This document shows positions 17,010 to 26,413 of a stretch of 64,000 nt of DNA, piece after piece (the first letter of the stretch is position 1; every line of letters begins with the position of its first letter). The notes beneath the pieces are model-generated. The model saw only the letters and a list, made by a program, of their open reading frames with translations, had not been told where the DNA came from and made no database searches. The DNA comes from Clostridium_AD estertheticum_D (GTDB lineage: Bacteria > Bacillota > Clostridia > Clostridiales > Clostridiaceae), in assembly GCF_018861295.1 (NCBI RefSeq), contig NZ_JAHLDM010000006.1, positions 124,001-188,000 on the forward strand, given 5' to 3'. Made by a program: the position numbers and the translations under genes.

Positions 17010-18002
17010 ATGGGTAGTTTTTTTACACTTGTTTCAGTAGAAAATACAAAATTGTGGAAAAGAGTTTCTGCGAAAGTAATGTTTTTAATAATGATTATAC
17101 TTATATTGGCAGCAACTGGTATTTATAAATATTACACTGTATCTCAGAAGATTCCAAATGAAGTTAAGGTTTCGCAGAATTGGAAACAAGAATTGCAAGC
17201 TAAGGTGGCACTTCAAAAAATTCAGCTAAAACAGGCTGAGGATGGTAAGAGTAATGTGGAAAAAGCATTTACGGGATCACTTAAAAAGGGGATCGCTGAA
17301 GGTGAGTACAGACTTAGTAATAATATCAAACCAGAATCACAAAAGAGTGTTTGGACAAGAAGTACAGAGTTTTCTGCTAATGCCAATTATAGTGGACTTA
17401 TTGCGCTTTTTGTAATAATAGCGTGTTCAGCCTTAGTTGCAGGCGAATTTTCAGAAGGCACAATGAAAATGATGATATCAAGGCCTTATAAACGTTATGA
17501 AATCCTTTCTGCAAAATTAGTAGCTACAATAATTTATGGTCTTGAACTTTTGGTAGCAACATTTTTATTGAACTTTATAATGATGGGTGTACTATTTGGG
17601 TTTAATGGAATAGGTGCTAAGGAAATGTTATGGACAAGTAGCAGTATAATGTATATCCCAGCAGCATTAAAAACAATTATTGTATTTTTACTTGATTATC
17701 TTCAAGTACTTGTATATGTAATAATAGCGTTCGCAATTTCAGCGATATCCCGTTCTCGATCAATGGCTACAGGATTTTCTTTGTTCTTGCTTTTCGTTGG
17801 GAGTACTATAATAAATATGGTAGCTATGTATTTCAGTTGGGGTAAATATCTTCCACTTGGAATGTCTAATTTCTCTAGATTTGTTACTTCAGGATCACCC
17901 ATTGCCGGAACAACACTTGCTTTTGCTTTAGGTTTATCCGCTATATATTCCATAATATTCGCTTTTGTGGGTTATTATGTTTTTGAAAAACGAGATATTT
18001 AA
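17010..18002 (+). CDS. ABC-2 family permease
   Basis: A 330-residue membrane protein. The first helix (residues 24-42) is followed by an external stretch of about 85 residues, then five further helices and a C-terminal charged tail (YVFEKRDI). The central GEFSEGTMKMMISRPYKR is the cytoplasmic loop motif typical of ABC-2 permeases, which contacts the ATPase. It is translationally coupled to the ATPase gene two bases upstream. Together they form a simple two-gene exporter, probably for a peptide or antibiotic. Confidence 0.9.
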   Translation: MGSFFTLVSVENTKLWKRVSAKVMFLIMIILILAATGIYKYYTVSQKIPNEVKVSQNWKQELQAKVALQKIQLKQAEDGKSNVEKAFTGSLKKGIAEGEYRLSNNIKPESQKSVWTRSTEFSANANYSGLIALFVIIACSALVAGEFSEGTMKMMISRPYKRYEILSAKLVATIIYGLELLVATFLLNFIMMGVLFGFNGIGAKEMLWTSSSIMYIPAALKTIIVFLLDYLQVLVYVIIAFAISAISRSRSMATGFSLFLLFVGSTIINMVAMYFSWGKYLPLGMSNFSRFVTSGSPIAGTTLAFALGLSAIYSIIFAFVGYYVFEKRDI

Positions 18003-18102
18003 ATATTTTAAGAAAAATGATTGAATGCTTAAAGATGAAATGATAAGTATAGATATTGTAAAAGATAATAATGGAAAGTGAAATAAGCAGAAAAATTAAA
18101 CT

Positions 18103-18150
18103 GGTACCTATAGCTAATATACTTTTTAAAGTGTTTAGTCTGTAGGTGCC
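18103..18150 (+). terminator. Imperfect hairpin after the ABC exporter
   Basis: GGTACCTATAG and CTGTAGGTGCC pair with two mismatches and are followed by ATTTTAATT. It is a weak but well-placed terminator. The rest of the 18003-18580 gap holds a possible diverged R2 repeat and the chemotaxis promoter. Confidence 0.45.
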
Positions 18151-18187
18151 ATTTTAATTAATTTGCTTATTTTTTATTATAAAGTTT

Positions 18188-18210
18188 CAGCACCGCAGAG
18201 GATGATTTAA
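18188..18210 (+). repeat. Possible fourth, diverged R2 copy
   Basis: The segment starts CAGCACC and ends GATGATTTAA; with two one-base gaps it aligns well with the R2 element (CAGCGACC to GATGATTTAA). The match may be ancestral or chance. Confidence 0.25.
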
Positions 18211-18434
18211 CAAAAGTTCCTATATATATTAGGAAATGTAATCGTTTTAAAGTAATTGTATGTATTATAATGCAAAACACTTTTAACCATAAATTAGAAA
18301 TAAATGTAATAAATTATAAAAATAATTATAATTTTGAATATATTTTTTGAATAATTGAATATGATGATGATAAACCATTATAAGAAGTTGTAAACAAATG
18401 ATGAATTATAAAAGAATTTCGGTTTGGATATATG

Positions 18435-18462
18435 TTGAAATATGTCAATATCACTATATAAT
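18435..18462 (+). promoter_or_regulatory. Sigma-A promoter of the chemotaxis operon
   Basis: TTGAAA, 16 bases, TATAAT, about 120 bp before cheY. It has a near-perfect -10 and a good -35. No sigma-D type element was found here, so this operon appears to be under housekeeping rather than flagellar sigma control. Confidence 0.65.
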
Positions 18463-18580
18463 AAGAGTAATAGTAGTTGGTTACAACTAATATGGAGGTA
18501 TTTTGTGTAGAAATATATACAATAAAAAGGAAAGAAAGAATGCTGAAAGTATAATAAATATTTAGTGAGGGATGGGTTTT

Positions 18581-18934
18581 ATGAAGAAAGTTTTAATTAC
18601 AGATGATGCAACATTTATGAGGATGTCATTGAAAAGTATGCTTGAAAAGTGTGGATTCGAAATAGTTGGAGAGGCTGAAAATGGATTAGTAGCGATAGAA
18701 AAATATAAGATTCTTAAACCGGATATCATAACCCTTGATATTACAATGCCAATAATGGATGGGCTGGCTGCATTAAAAAATATAAAGGCATTTGATAAAA
18801 ATGCTAAAGTTATTATGATTTCTGCTATGGGGCAAGAGTCGATTGTTAGAGAAGCTATAATTTCAGGTGCAATGGGGTTTGTAATAAAACCATTTACCCA
18901 AGAAACAATAACAAAAGCTTTTAATAAATTCTAA
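18581..18934 (+). CDS. cheY: CheY chemotaxis response regulator
   Basis: Stand-alone receiver protein that, when phosphorylated by CheA, binds the flagellar switch. The 117 residues include the acidic pair in ITDDATFM, phospho-acceptor Asp53 in TLDITMPIMDG, the switch Ser in MISAMG and Lys in VIKPF. The ATG at 18581 is chosen because GAGGGA lies at normal distance before it; the ATG at 18572 overlaps that site. First gene of the chemotaxis operon. Confidence 0.93.
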   Translation: MKKVLITDDATFMRMSLKSMLEKCGFEIVGEAENGLVAIEKYKILKPDIITLDITMPIMDGLAALKNIKAFDKNAKVIMISAMGQESIVREAIISGAMGFVIKPFTQETITKAFNKF

Positions 18935-19008
18935 TAAATTCAAATAGAATTATCAATATTTAAAAGTGAAAAATTTCACAAACATGGATAATTGAGGGGG
19001 AACAAATT

Positions 19009-21384
19009 ATGAAATGGTTTTATAATATGAAACTTAGCAAAAAGTTAACGTTTGGATTTATTATTGTTGCAGTATTTGCAGGGGCAATAGGGATAGTTGG
19101 TATTTTTAGCCTTAAGGCAACACAAACAAAATCGGAAAATATCATTACTAACTATGGAAATTCACAAGGTGAATTAGGCTTTATATCTGAAGCATTTCAA
19201 AAAACTAGAACAGTCGCAAGGGACCTTATAATAGAAACTAAGGATACTAATTATAAAAAATATCAAGATCAAATAGTTGTAAATGACCAAATAATAGTTA
19301 AATATATGGCAGAGTTTAAAAAAACTGAAAAAACTCAAGATGAACTTTTGAACTATGCTAAATTAGAAAAATCAATAAGTGATTATAACACTTTTCGTGA
19401 TAAAGTTATAACATTAGCTATTAATAATAAAAATGCACAAGCTTATATATTATTAAAGAGTGAAGCTGGAACACTCGGGGAAATAGCAGCAAAAAATATT
19501 GATGACAATATAGAGCAAAATTTAACAATTGGAAGTCAACTAACTAAGGACGCACAAAATTCATCAAATCGAATAATAGTAATACTTATTATTATCGTTG
19601 CATTGTCAGTGATTTTATCGTTATTACTTGGGTATTTTATATCAAGGATAATAGGAAATTCAATTAAAAAATTACTTGTAGCTGCAGATAATATTTCAGA
19701 AGGTAACCTAGATGTTGAGGTAGATATAGATACTAAAGATGAAGTTGGGGATTTAGCAAAATCATTTAGTAAAATCATTGTAGCTATAAAATCACTTACA
19801 AGTGATGCAAATATGCTAGCAGATGCAGCAGTATTAGGTAATCTAGATACAAGAGCAGACATATCTAAACATAGTGGAGATTACAGGAAAATAGTAGAAG
19901 GAGTAAATAGTACTCTTGATACTATTACTGAGCCAATTAATGAATCAAGAAGAGTACTAGCAAAGATGGCATTAAATGACCATACTTTGAGTATGACGGG
20001 GTGTTATAAAGGAGCTATGAAGGACTTTGCAGAAGATATTAATTCTGTTCATGCTAGAATTTCAGCTGTAGTAAAATTGTTAGTGGAAATATCTGTTGGC
20101 GATATAAAAGGGCTTGAAGGACTTATAAGTGTTGGCAAAAGGTCTGAGAATGATGAATTAATGCCTTCAATGATAGTAATGATGTCAACAATTCAAGATC
20201 TTGTAGCAGAAGCAAGTATGATAGCAGACTGCGCAGCAAGAGGTAATCTCGAAACAAGGGGTGATATTTCAAAATTCAAGGGTGGATATCGTGAAGTTAT
20301 AGAAGGCTTTAACAAGGCACTTGATGCTATGGAGGATCCAATTAACGAATCAGCAGATGTATTAAAGAAAATGGCAAATGGAGACTTAACTATTAGTATG
20401 ACTGGTAATTATCAAGGTAGTTATTTAGTCATAAAGGATTCTTTGAACCATACTTTAGAGGCATTTAATGAACTATTAGGAAGTATTACTGACGCATCTG
20501 ATGAGGTTTTATCTGGATCGAACCAAGTATCTGATGGTAGTCAGGCATTATCACAGGGAACCACAGAACAAGCAAGCTCCATAGAAGAATTAACTGCTTC
20601 AATAACACAAGTAGCAGCTCAGACTAAGCAAAATGCAGTCAATGCTAGTCAAGCAAATGAACTGGCACTTAATGCTAAGGAAGGAGCAGTGCTTGGAAAT
20701 TCTCATATGAAAGAGCTGCTTAAATCTATGGGGGATATAAATGAGTCATCATCAAATATATCAAAAATAATTAAAGTTATTGATGATATTGCTTTTCAAA
20801 CTAATATGTTAGCATTAAACGCTGCAGTTGAAGCAGCAAGAGCAGGACAACATGGTAAAGGGTTTGCGGTTGTTGCCGAGGAAGTAAGAAATCTTGCAGC
20901 AAGAAGTACTAATGCAGCTAAGGAAACTGCAGACTTAATTGAAGGGTCTATTAAGAAAGTGGAGGATGGAACAAAAATTGCGAATGATACTGCAGAATCT
21001 CTTGATGAAATAGTTGTAGGGGTATCTAAGGCGGCAACTCTAGTTGGGGAAATAGCAGCGGCTTCAAATGAGCAAGCAACTGCGATATATCAGATAAATA
21101 AGGGCATAGAGCAAGTTTCAGATGTTGTTCAAACTAATTCGGCAACCGCAGAGGAAAGCGCTGCATCTAGTGAGGAGCTATCAAGCCAAGCTTCATTACT
21201 TAAGAGCATGGTAGGAAAATTTAATCTAAAAAGAGGAATGGCTTCAAATTATAATAAAGTATCTTTAGGATCACGAAAGAATCAAACTCGATTGGAAAAC
21301 AGATCGTTTGCTTATGATGAGGTTACAGTAACTAAAAACAAACCTAAAATATCATTGAGTAATGAGGAATTTGGAAAATATTAA
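19009..21384 (+). CDS. Methyl-accepting chemotaxis protein 1, poly-HAMP
   Basis: Membrane chemoreceptor of 791 residues. TM1 is near residues 13-35, a four-helix-bundle type sensor domain fills 36-187, and TM2 is near 188-213. A HAMP domain follows, and then repeated HAMP-like units: GNLDTRADISKHSGDYRKIV is echoed by GNLETRGDISKFKGGYREVI about 130 residues later. The C-terminal signalling domain carries the hairpin tip IDDIAFQTNMLALNAAVEAA. After it comes a linker of about 45 residues and the tail KISLSNEEFGKY, shared with the second receptor of this operon. The ligand is unknown. Confidence 0.95.
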   Translation: MKWFYNMKLSKKLTFGFIIVAVFAGAIGIVGIFSLKATQTKSENIITNYGNSQGELGFISEAFQKTRTVARDLIIETKDTNYKKYQDQIVVNDQIIVKYMAEFKKTEKTQDELLNYAKLEKSISDYNTFRDKVITLAINNKNAQAYILLKSEAGTLGEIAAKNIDDNIEQNLTIGSQLTKDAQNSSNRIIVILIIIVALSVILSLLLGYFISRIIGNSIKKLLVAADNISEGNLDVEVDIDTKDEVGDLAKSFSKIIVAIKSLTSDANMLADAAVLGNLDTRADISKHSGDYRKIVEGVNSTLDTITEPINESRRVLAKMALNDHTLSMTGCYKGAMKDFAEDINSVHARISAVVKLLVEISVGDIKGLEGLISVGKRSENDELMPSMIVMMSTIQDLVAEASMIADCAARGNLETRGDISKFKGGYREVIEGFNKALDAMEDPINESADVLKKMANGDLTISMTGNYQGSYLVIKDSLNHTLEAFNELLGSITDASDEVLSGSNQVSDGSQALSQGTTEQASSIEELTASITQVAAQTKQNAVNASQANELALNAKEGAVLGNSHMKELLKSMGDINESSSNISKIIKVIDDIAFQTNMLALNAAVEAARAGQHGKGFAVVAEEVRNLAARSTNAAKETADLIEGSIKKVEDGTKIANDTAESLDEIVVGVSKAATLVGEIAAASNEQATAIYQINKGIEQVSDVVQTNSATAEESAASSEELSSQASLLKSMVGKFNLKRGMASNYNKVSLGSRKNQTRLENRSFAYDEVTVTKNKPKISLSNEEFGKY

Positions 21385-21472
21385 AAGAATATTTGTTAAT
21401 CAACTATGAAGGATGAAAAATATTAATTCAAGTATTTATACAATATTCTAAACAAAGGAGGAGGTAGCGTTT

Positions 21473-23584
21473 ATGTCAAATGATGGAACAACTAGAGAAC
21501 CAATGCTTGAAATATATCTATTTGAAGCTACGCAACTGATGGAGCAGCTTGAAGAGATTAGTATCGAATGTGAAAAAAATAAAAGTATGGATACAGAACA
21601 TATAAATGAAATCTTTAGAATAATGCATACCATAAAGAGTTCATCAGCTATGATGATGTTTAATAATATATCTGTTTTAGCACATTCAATGGAGGATTTA
21701 TTTTATTTTATTAGAGAAAATAAAGCAGTAAATATAGATTTTGAGAGCTTGTTTGATTTAGTGCTTTTAGGTATTGATTTTATAAAAGGTGAGGTTTCAA
21801 AAATTGAAAATGATGAGAAGGCTGACGGATCTAGTGAAGAATTAGTGCTGAAAAGTTCAAAGCTTCTAAGTGCTATGAAAGAAGCTAATATTGTTATAAG
21901 CGATATTATAGAAACCCATACAGTGGAAGATAGTAATTATATTATAAGTGCTTATGAAAATCAGGATTTAGAGGCTAGGCAGAAATACACTGTAAGAATT
22001 TTTTATGAAGATGGTTGTGAGATGGAAAATGTACGCGCATATACTGTAATTCATAATCTTAAGGATATAGTATCCGAGATGTACTACATTCCTGAAGATA
22101 TAATAGAGAGTAATGACAGTGTAGAAATTATTCGTAAAAATGGTTTTCTAGTAGGATTTGCTACTTCTATAGATTATGAAAAAGTTGCAGAAAAACTAAA
22201 TGAAATTATTTTCTTGAAAGATTTGGAACTTCTTCAAGTGGAAGAATATCCAGAAGAAATTAAAAAGGTAAAGGCCAAAAGCATAATTCAACTTGAAGGG
22301 CCGCTAGAGAAGATAGAGCCTTTTGGGGATAAAGAACTTATTCAAATAGAATCTATTCAAATTGATCAAGTAGAGAAAGTAGATACAAATAAAGAAGAAG
22401 TTGAGCATATTACTAAAGTAGCAAAACAGCAAAGTATAATAAGTGTAAATATTTCTAAATTGGATATGCTTTTAGATTTAGTAGGTGAAATTGTTATATC
22501 AGAGGCAATGGTTACAAAAAATCCGGATTTAGAGGGTCTTTCCCTAGATAATTTTAATAAAGCTTCTAGGCAACTTAGAAAACTTACTAATGAATTACAA
22601 GATGTTGTAATGTCTATACGAATGGTACCAGTATCTATGACTTTTCACAAAATGAATAGAATAGTAAGGGATATGAGCAAAAAATTAAATAAAGAGGTTG
22701 AACTAGAAATTATAGGTGAGGAGACAGAGGTAGATAAAAATATAATTGATCATATATCAGATCCACTTATGCATCTAGTGCGGAATTCATTAGATCATGG
22801 TATAGAAGATAAAGAGGAGAGAATAGTTTCCGGCAAACCTCCAATTGGAAAAATTACCTTGGAGGCGAAAAATGCTGGCGGTGATGTATTTATCATTGTC
22901 CGCGATGATGGACGTGGTCTTGATAAAAGCAAAATATATGAAAAGGCTAAACTTCAAGGATTAGTTACAAGACCTGAGGAGGAACTAACCGATAAAGAAA
23001 TTTTTGCGTTTATTCTGTTGCCTGGATTTTCTACTAATGAAAGTGTTACAGAATACTCAGGACGTGGAGTTGGTATGGATGTAGTCAAAAAAAACATTGA
23101 TAGTATTGGCGGATCAATATCAATCGAAAGTATGATTGGACGTGGAAGTGTAATATCTATTAAAATTCCTTTAACGCTAGCGATAATTGATGGACTTGAG
23201 GTAGCTGTTGGAATTTCTAAATACACAATACCTATTACATCAATTAAGGAGTCATTTAAACCAAAAGAGAATGAAGTAATTGCAGATAGTGATGGAAATG
23301 AAATGATAATGATAAGGGGAGAAGCATATCCAATATATAGGCTTCATCGATTATTTAATGTAAATACAAAGGTAACCACGCCAACTGATGGGATAATGGT
23401 GCTTGTAGAAGACAATACGAAATCTGCATGTTTGTTTGTAGATTCATTAATTGGAGAACAACAGGTTGTTGTTAAGGAACTACCCAACTATATTAAGAAA
23501 GCCAAAGGAATTGCTGGATGTACAATCCTTGGAGATGGAAATATAAGTCTCATTATAGATGTGAATGGAATTTTAGATAGATAA
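21473..23584 (+). CDS. cheA: CheA chemotaxis histidine kinase
   Basis: Cytoplasmic kinase that couples receptors to CheY and CheB. Domains in order: P1 Hpt with phospho-acceptor His52 (FRIMHTIKSSSAMM); P2 CheY/CheB-binding domain (about residues 165-255); P3 dimerisation helices (from about 325); P4 ATPase (N box HLVRNSLDHGIE, G1 DDGRGLD, G2 GRGVGMDVV); P5 CheW-like domain to the end. The length of 703 residues is normal. An AAAGGAGGAGG site precedes the start. The Hpt motif has Ser-Ser-Ser where many CheA proteins have a Gly after Lys, a small departure. Confidence 0.96.
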   Translation: MSNDGTTREPMLEIYLFEATQLMEQLEEISIECEKNKSMDTEHINEIFRIMHTIKSSSAMMMFNNISVLAHSMEDLFYFIRENKAVNIDFESLFDLVLLGIDFIKGEVSKIENDEKADGSSEELVLKSSKLLSAMKEANIVISDIIETHTVEDSNYIISAYENQDLEARQKYTVRIFYEDGCEMENVRAYTVIHNLKDIVSEMYYIPEDIIESNDSVEIIRKNGFLVGFATSIDYEKVAEKLNEIIFLKDLELLQVEEYPEEIKKVKAKSIIQLEGPLEKIEPFGDKELIQIESIQIDQVEKVDTNKEEVEHITKVAKQQSIISVNISKLDMLLDLVGEIVISEAMVTKNPDLEGLSLDNFNKASRQLRKLTNELQDVVMSIRMVPVSMTFHKMNRIVRDMSKKLNKEVELEIIGEETEVDKNIIDHISDPLMHLVRNSLDHGIEDKEERIVSGKPPIGKITLEAKNAGGDVFIIVRDDGRGLDKSKIYEKAKLQGLVTRPEEELTDKEIFAFILLPGFSTNESVTEYSGRGVGMDVVKKNIDSIGGSISIESMIGRGSVISIKIPLTLAIIDGLEVAVGISKYTIPITSIKESFKPKENEVIADSDGNEMIMIRGEAYPIYRLHRLFNVNTKVTTPTDGIMVLVEDNTKSACLFVDSLIGEQQVVVKELPNYIKKAKGIAGCTILGDGNISLIIDVNGILDR

Positions 23585-23609
23585 AATTTTAAAAAAGGTG
23601 GTTAAAAAA

Positions 23610-24104
23610 ATGGCGGAAATTTTAGAAGAAATTATGGAAACAGCTGAGGATACTCAAAGGGGAAAATTTTTAACATTTTCTGTTGGCAAGGAGTCTTATG
23701 GTATTGAAATTAAGTTTGTAACAGAAATAATTGGTATACAGGAAATAACAGAAGTACCTGAATTACCTGATTATGTAAAAGGAATTATAAATCTTCGTGG
23801 AAAGATTATACCTGTTATTGATGTAAGACTTAGATTTAGAAAAGAGCCGAAAGATTATAATGATAGGACATGCATAGTTGTAATTAATATTAAGGAAACT
23901 GTTGTTGGACTTATTGTGGATAATGTAGCAGAAGTAATTAATATAGACGATAGTAATATTGTTCCACCACCACAAATGAAAACAGGTTTTCATAATCGTT
24001 ATGTTAGGGGAATAGGGAAAGTAGGAAATGAAGTTAAGCTTTTGCTTGATTGTGACAAGTTACTTAATGATGAAGAATTAGATAAAATTATTGAAACAGT
24101 ATAA
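23610..24104 (+). CDS. cheW: CheW coupling protein
   Basis: Adaptor that links CheA to receptors. The 164-residue chain is a single CheW domain (FLTFSVGKESYGIEIKFVTE, then NLRGKIIPVIDVR and VRGIGKV) with a short acidic N-terminal extension. The ATG at 23610 follows AAGGTGG by seven bases; an in-frame GTG at 23598 lies inside that site and is unlikely. Only 15 bp separate its stop from the second receptor gene. Confidence 0.95.
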   Translation: MAEILEEIMETAEDTQRGKFLTFSVGKESYGIEIKFVTEIIGIQEITEVPELPDYVKGIINLRGKIIPVIDVRLRFRKEPKDYNDRTCIVVINIKETVVGLIVDNVAEVINIDDSNIVPPPQMKTGFHNRYVRGIGKVGNEVKLLLDCDKLLNDEELDKIIETV

Positions 24105-24119
24105 AAGGGGGAATAATAA

Positions 24120-26342
24120 ATGAAGTTATTTAACAATTTTAAAATAGGTGCAAAAATATTATGTGGATTTTTTATGGTTGCAATCATCGCTATAATAATT
24201 GGAATAACAGGGATTATTAATTTAAATACTATATCGAACAAGGACACTGAAATGTATGAAAAAATGACAGTTCCCATGAGTAATCTTTATAATATGAATC
24301 ATGTTTTTCAAAATACTAGGTCAAATTTGAGAGATATGATTATGTCGTCTAATGCAAAAGAGATGCTGGAGTTTGAGAGACAAATAAACGACAATAATGC
24401 AAGTTTCACTAAAGATTCTAATGAATTTAAAACAACTACCATAAGTGTAGCAGGTAAAGAACTTATAAAAAACACTGATGATTCTGTACTCGCTTATGAG
24501 AAAGTAGCCGCTGATATAATATCACTTGCAAAACAAAACAAGGATGCACAAGCAATAGTTTTGATGAATAGTGAAGGTGTAAAAACAAATGATTTACTTG
24601 CACAAAACATGAAAAAGATGTCAGAAGCAAAGATTGCTCTTGCTAAAGCAGCTTCTAATTCAAATGCAGCGACTGCAAGCAGTTCAATAAAGTTAATGTT
24701 AATTTTTATAATAATTGGAGCGACACTTGCAATTGGTTTAGGGATAATAATTTCAAAATCAATTACTAAACCAATAAAGAAGTTAGTTGATTATGCGGAT
24801 AGAATTGCACTTGGGGATGTTGACATAGAAATTACTGAATCGTCAAAGGATGAGACAGGAACTTTAATGGATGCTTTTAAGAAAATGGTTGAGAATATAC
24901 GTGAAAATGCAGCAGCGGCAGAGAGTATATCTAAAGGAGATTTTAATGTAGTGATAAATCCTAAATCTGATAAGGATGTACTTGCAAAAAGCTTAATTCT
25001 AGTTGTTTCCTCGGTTAAAAATCTTGAAAAAGAAACAAATATGTTAATAAAGTCATGTGTTGAAGGGAAATTAGCTACAAGAGGAGATGCTGATAACTTT
25101 AACGGAGCGTATAAAAATATAGTGGAAGGTATAAATAATATATTAGATGCCGTTATCGAACCGATTAAAGAAGCATCATCAGTACTTCAGGAAATGGCAA
25201 ATGGTAACTTAAAGGTAAGTATGAAGGGTGATTACAAAGGGGATCATGCAGATATTAAAAATGCATTAAATGACACTATAAATTCTTTATCCTCTTATGT
25301 AACTGAAATTTCAGAGGTTTTAGGTGAAATGTCTAATTCTAATCTTAAATTATCAATAAACAATGAATATAAAGGTGATTTTGCACAAATTAAGGATGCA
25401 TTAAACCTTATAGTTCAATCTTTTAATGAAGTATTTACGGAAATAAATAATGCTGCAGACCAAGTATCGGCAGGCTCAAACCAAGTTTCAGATGGAAGCC
25501 AGGCATTGTCTCAGGGAACAACAGAGCAAGCAAGTTCTATAGAAGAATTAACTGCATCTATAACGCAGGTAGCAGCTCAGACTAAGCAGAATGCAGTAAG
25601 TGCTAGCCAAGCAAATGAACTTGCACTTAATGCTAAAGATGGAGCAGTACTTGGAAATTCTCATATGAAAGAGATGCTTAAATCTATGGAGGATATAAAT
25701 GAGTCATCATCTAATATTTCAAAAATAATTAAGGTTATTGATGATATTGCATTCCAGACCAATATGTTAGCTTTAAACGCTGCAGTGGAAGCTGCAAGAG
25801 CAGGGCAACATGGGAAAGGTTTTGCGGTAGTTGCGGAGGAAGTAAGAAATCTTGCAGCAAGAAGTACTAATGCAGCTAAGCAAACTGCAGATTTAATTGA
25901 AGGGTCTATTAAGAAAGTTGAGTTTGGAACAAAAATTGCAAACAATACTGCGGAATCTCTTAATGAAATAGTTATAGGGGTATCTAAAGCAGCAACTCTA
26001 GTTGGAGAGATTGCGGCAGCTTCAAATGAACAGGCAACTGCAATATACCAAATTAATAAGGGCATAGAACAAGTTTCAGATGTTGTGCAAACTAATTCGG
26101 CAACTGCAGAGCAAAGTGCAGCAGCTAGCGAAGAACTTTCAAGTCAGGCATCTATGCTTAAAAATATGGTAGGAAAGTTTAGATTAAAAAGAAGTGACTT
26201 GACATCTTATAGTGAAGTAGCTTTAAAATCTCATAAAAATATAAATTCGCCTAAAAACAAATCTATAGCACATTCTGAGGCAGCAGCAACTAAAGATAAA
26301 CCTAGAATATCTCTTAGCAATAATGATTTTGGTAAATACTAA
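24120..26342 (+). CDS. Methyl-accepting chemotaxis protein 2, poly-HAMP
   Basis: Second membrane receptor of the operon, 740 residues. TM1 is near residues 12-34, the sensor domain spans 35-190 and TM2 is near 191-211. HAMP and HAMP-like repeats follow (MANGNLKVSMKGDYKGDHADI, echoed by MSNSNLKLSINNEYKGDFAQI), then the standard signalling hairpin. The signalling domain is almost the same as in receptor 1 at both protein and DNA level, while sensor domains differ. The C-terminus has the shared tail RISLSNNDFGKY after a Ser/Lys-rich linker. Confidence 0.95.
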   Translation: MKLFNNFKIGAKILCGFFMVAIIAIIIGITGIINLNTISNKDTEMYEKMTVPMSNLYNMNHVFQNTRSNLRDMIMSSNAKEMLEFERQINDNNASFTKDSNEFKTTTISVAGKELIKNTDDSVLAYEKVAADIISLAKQNKDAQAIVLMNSEGVKTNDLLAQNMKKMSEAKIALAKAASNSNAATASSSIKLMLIFIIIGATLAIGLGIIISKSITKPIKKLVDYADRIALGDVDIEITESSKDETGTLMDAFKKMVENIRENAAAAESISKGDFNVVINPKSDKDVLAKSLILVVSSVKNLEKETNMLIKSCVEGKLATRGDADNFNGAYKNIVEGINNILDAVIEPIKEASSVLQEMANGNLKVSMKGDYKGDHADIKNALNDTINSLSSYVTEISEVLGEMSNSNLKLSINNEYKGDFAQIKDALNLIVQSFNEVFTEINNAADQVSAGSNQVSDGSQALSQGTTEQASSIEELTASITQVAAQTKQNAVSASQANELALNAKDGAVLGNSHMKEMLKSMEDINESSSNISKIIKVIDDIAFQTNMLALNAAVEAARAGQHGKGFAVVAEEVRNLAARSTNAAKQTADLIEGSIKKVEFGTKIANNTAESLNEIVIGVSKAATLVGEIAAASNEQATAIYQINKGIEQVSDVVQTNSATAEQSAAASEELSSQASMLKNMVGKFRLKRSDLTSYSEVALKSHKNINSPKNKSIAHSEAAATKDKPRISLSNNDFGKY

Positions 26343-26356
26343 AAAATATATTAAGG

Positions 26357-26392
26357 CCATGGTTTGTAGTTCTAATATAGACCATGGTTTTT
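26357..26392 (+). terminator. Intra-operon hairpin between receptor 2 and cheR
   Basis: CCATGGTTT and AGACCATGG pair and are followed by TTTTT. cheR starts only 22 bp later on the same strand. This may reduce read-through into cheR and cheB, or be a partial attenuator. Confidence 0.55.
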
Positions 26393-26413
26393 AATAAAAA
26401 TAAAGGTGATATG

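Noticed and set aside
20516..26180. Long near-identical DNA segments that might be insertion sequences
   Set aside because: They are the conserved signalling domains of two chemoreceptor genes in the correct frame.
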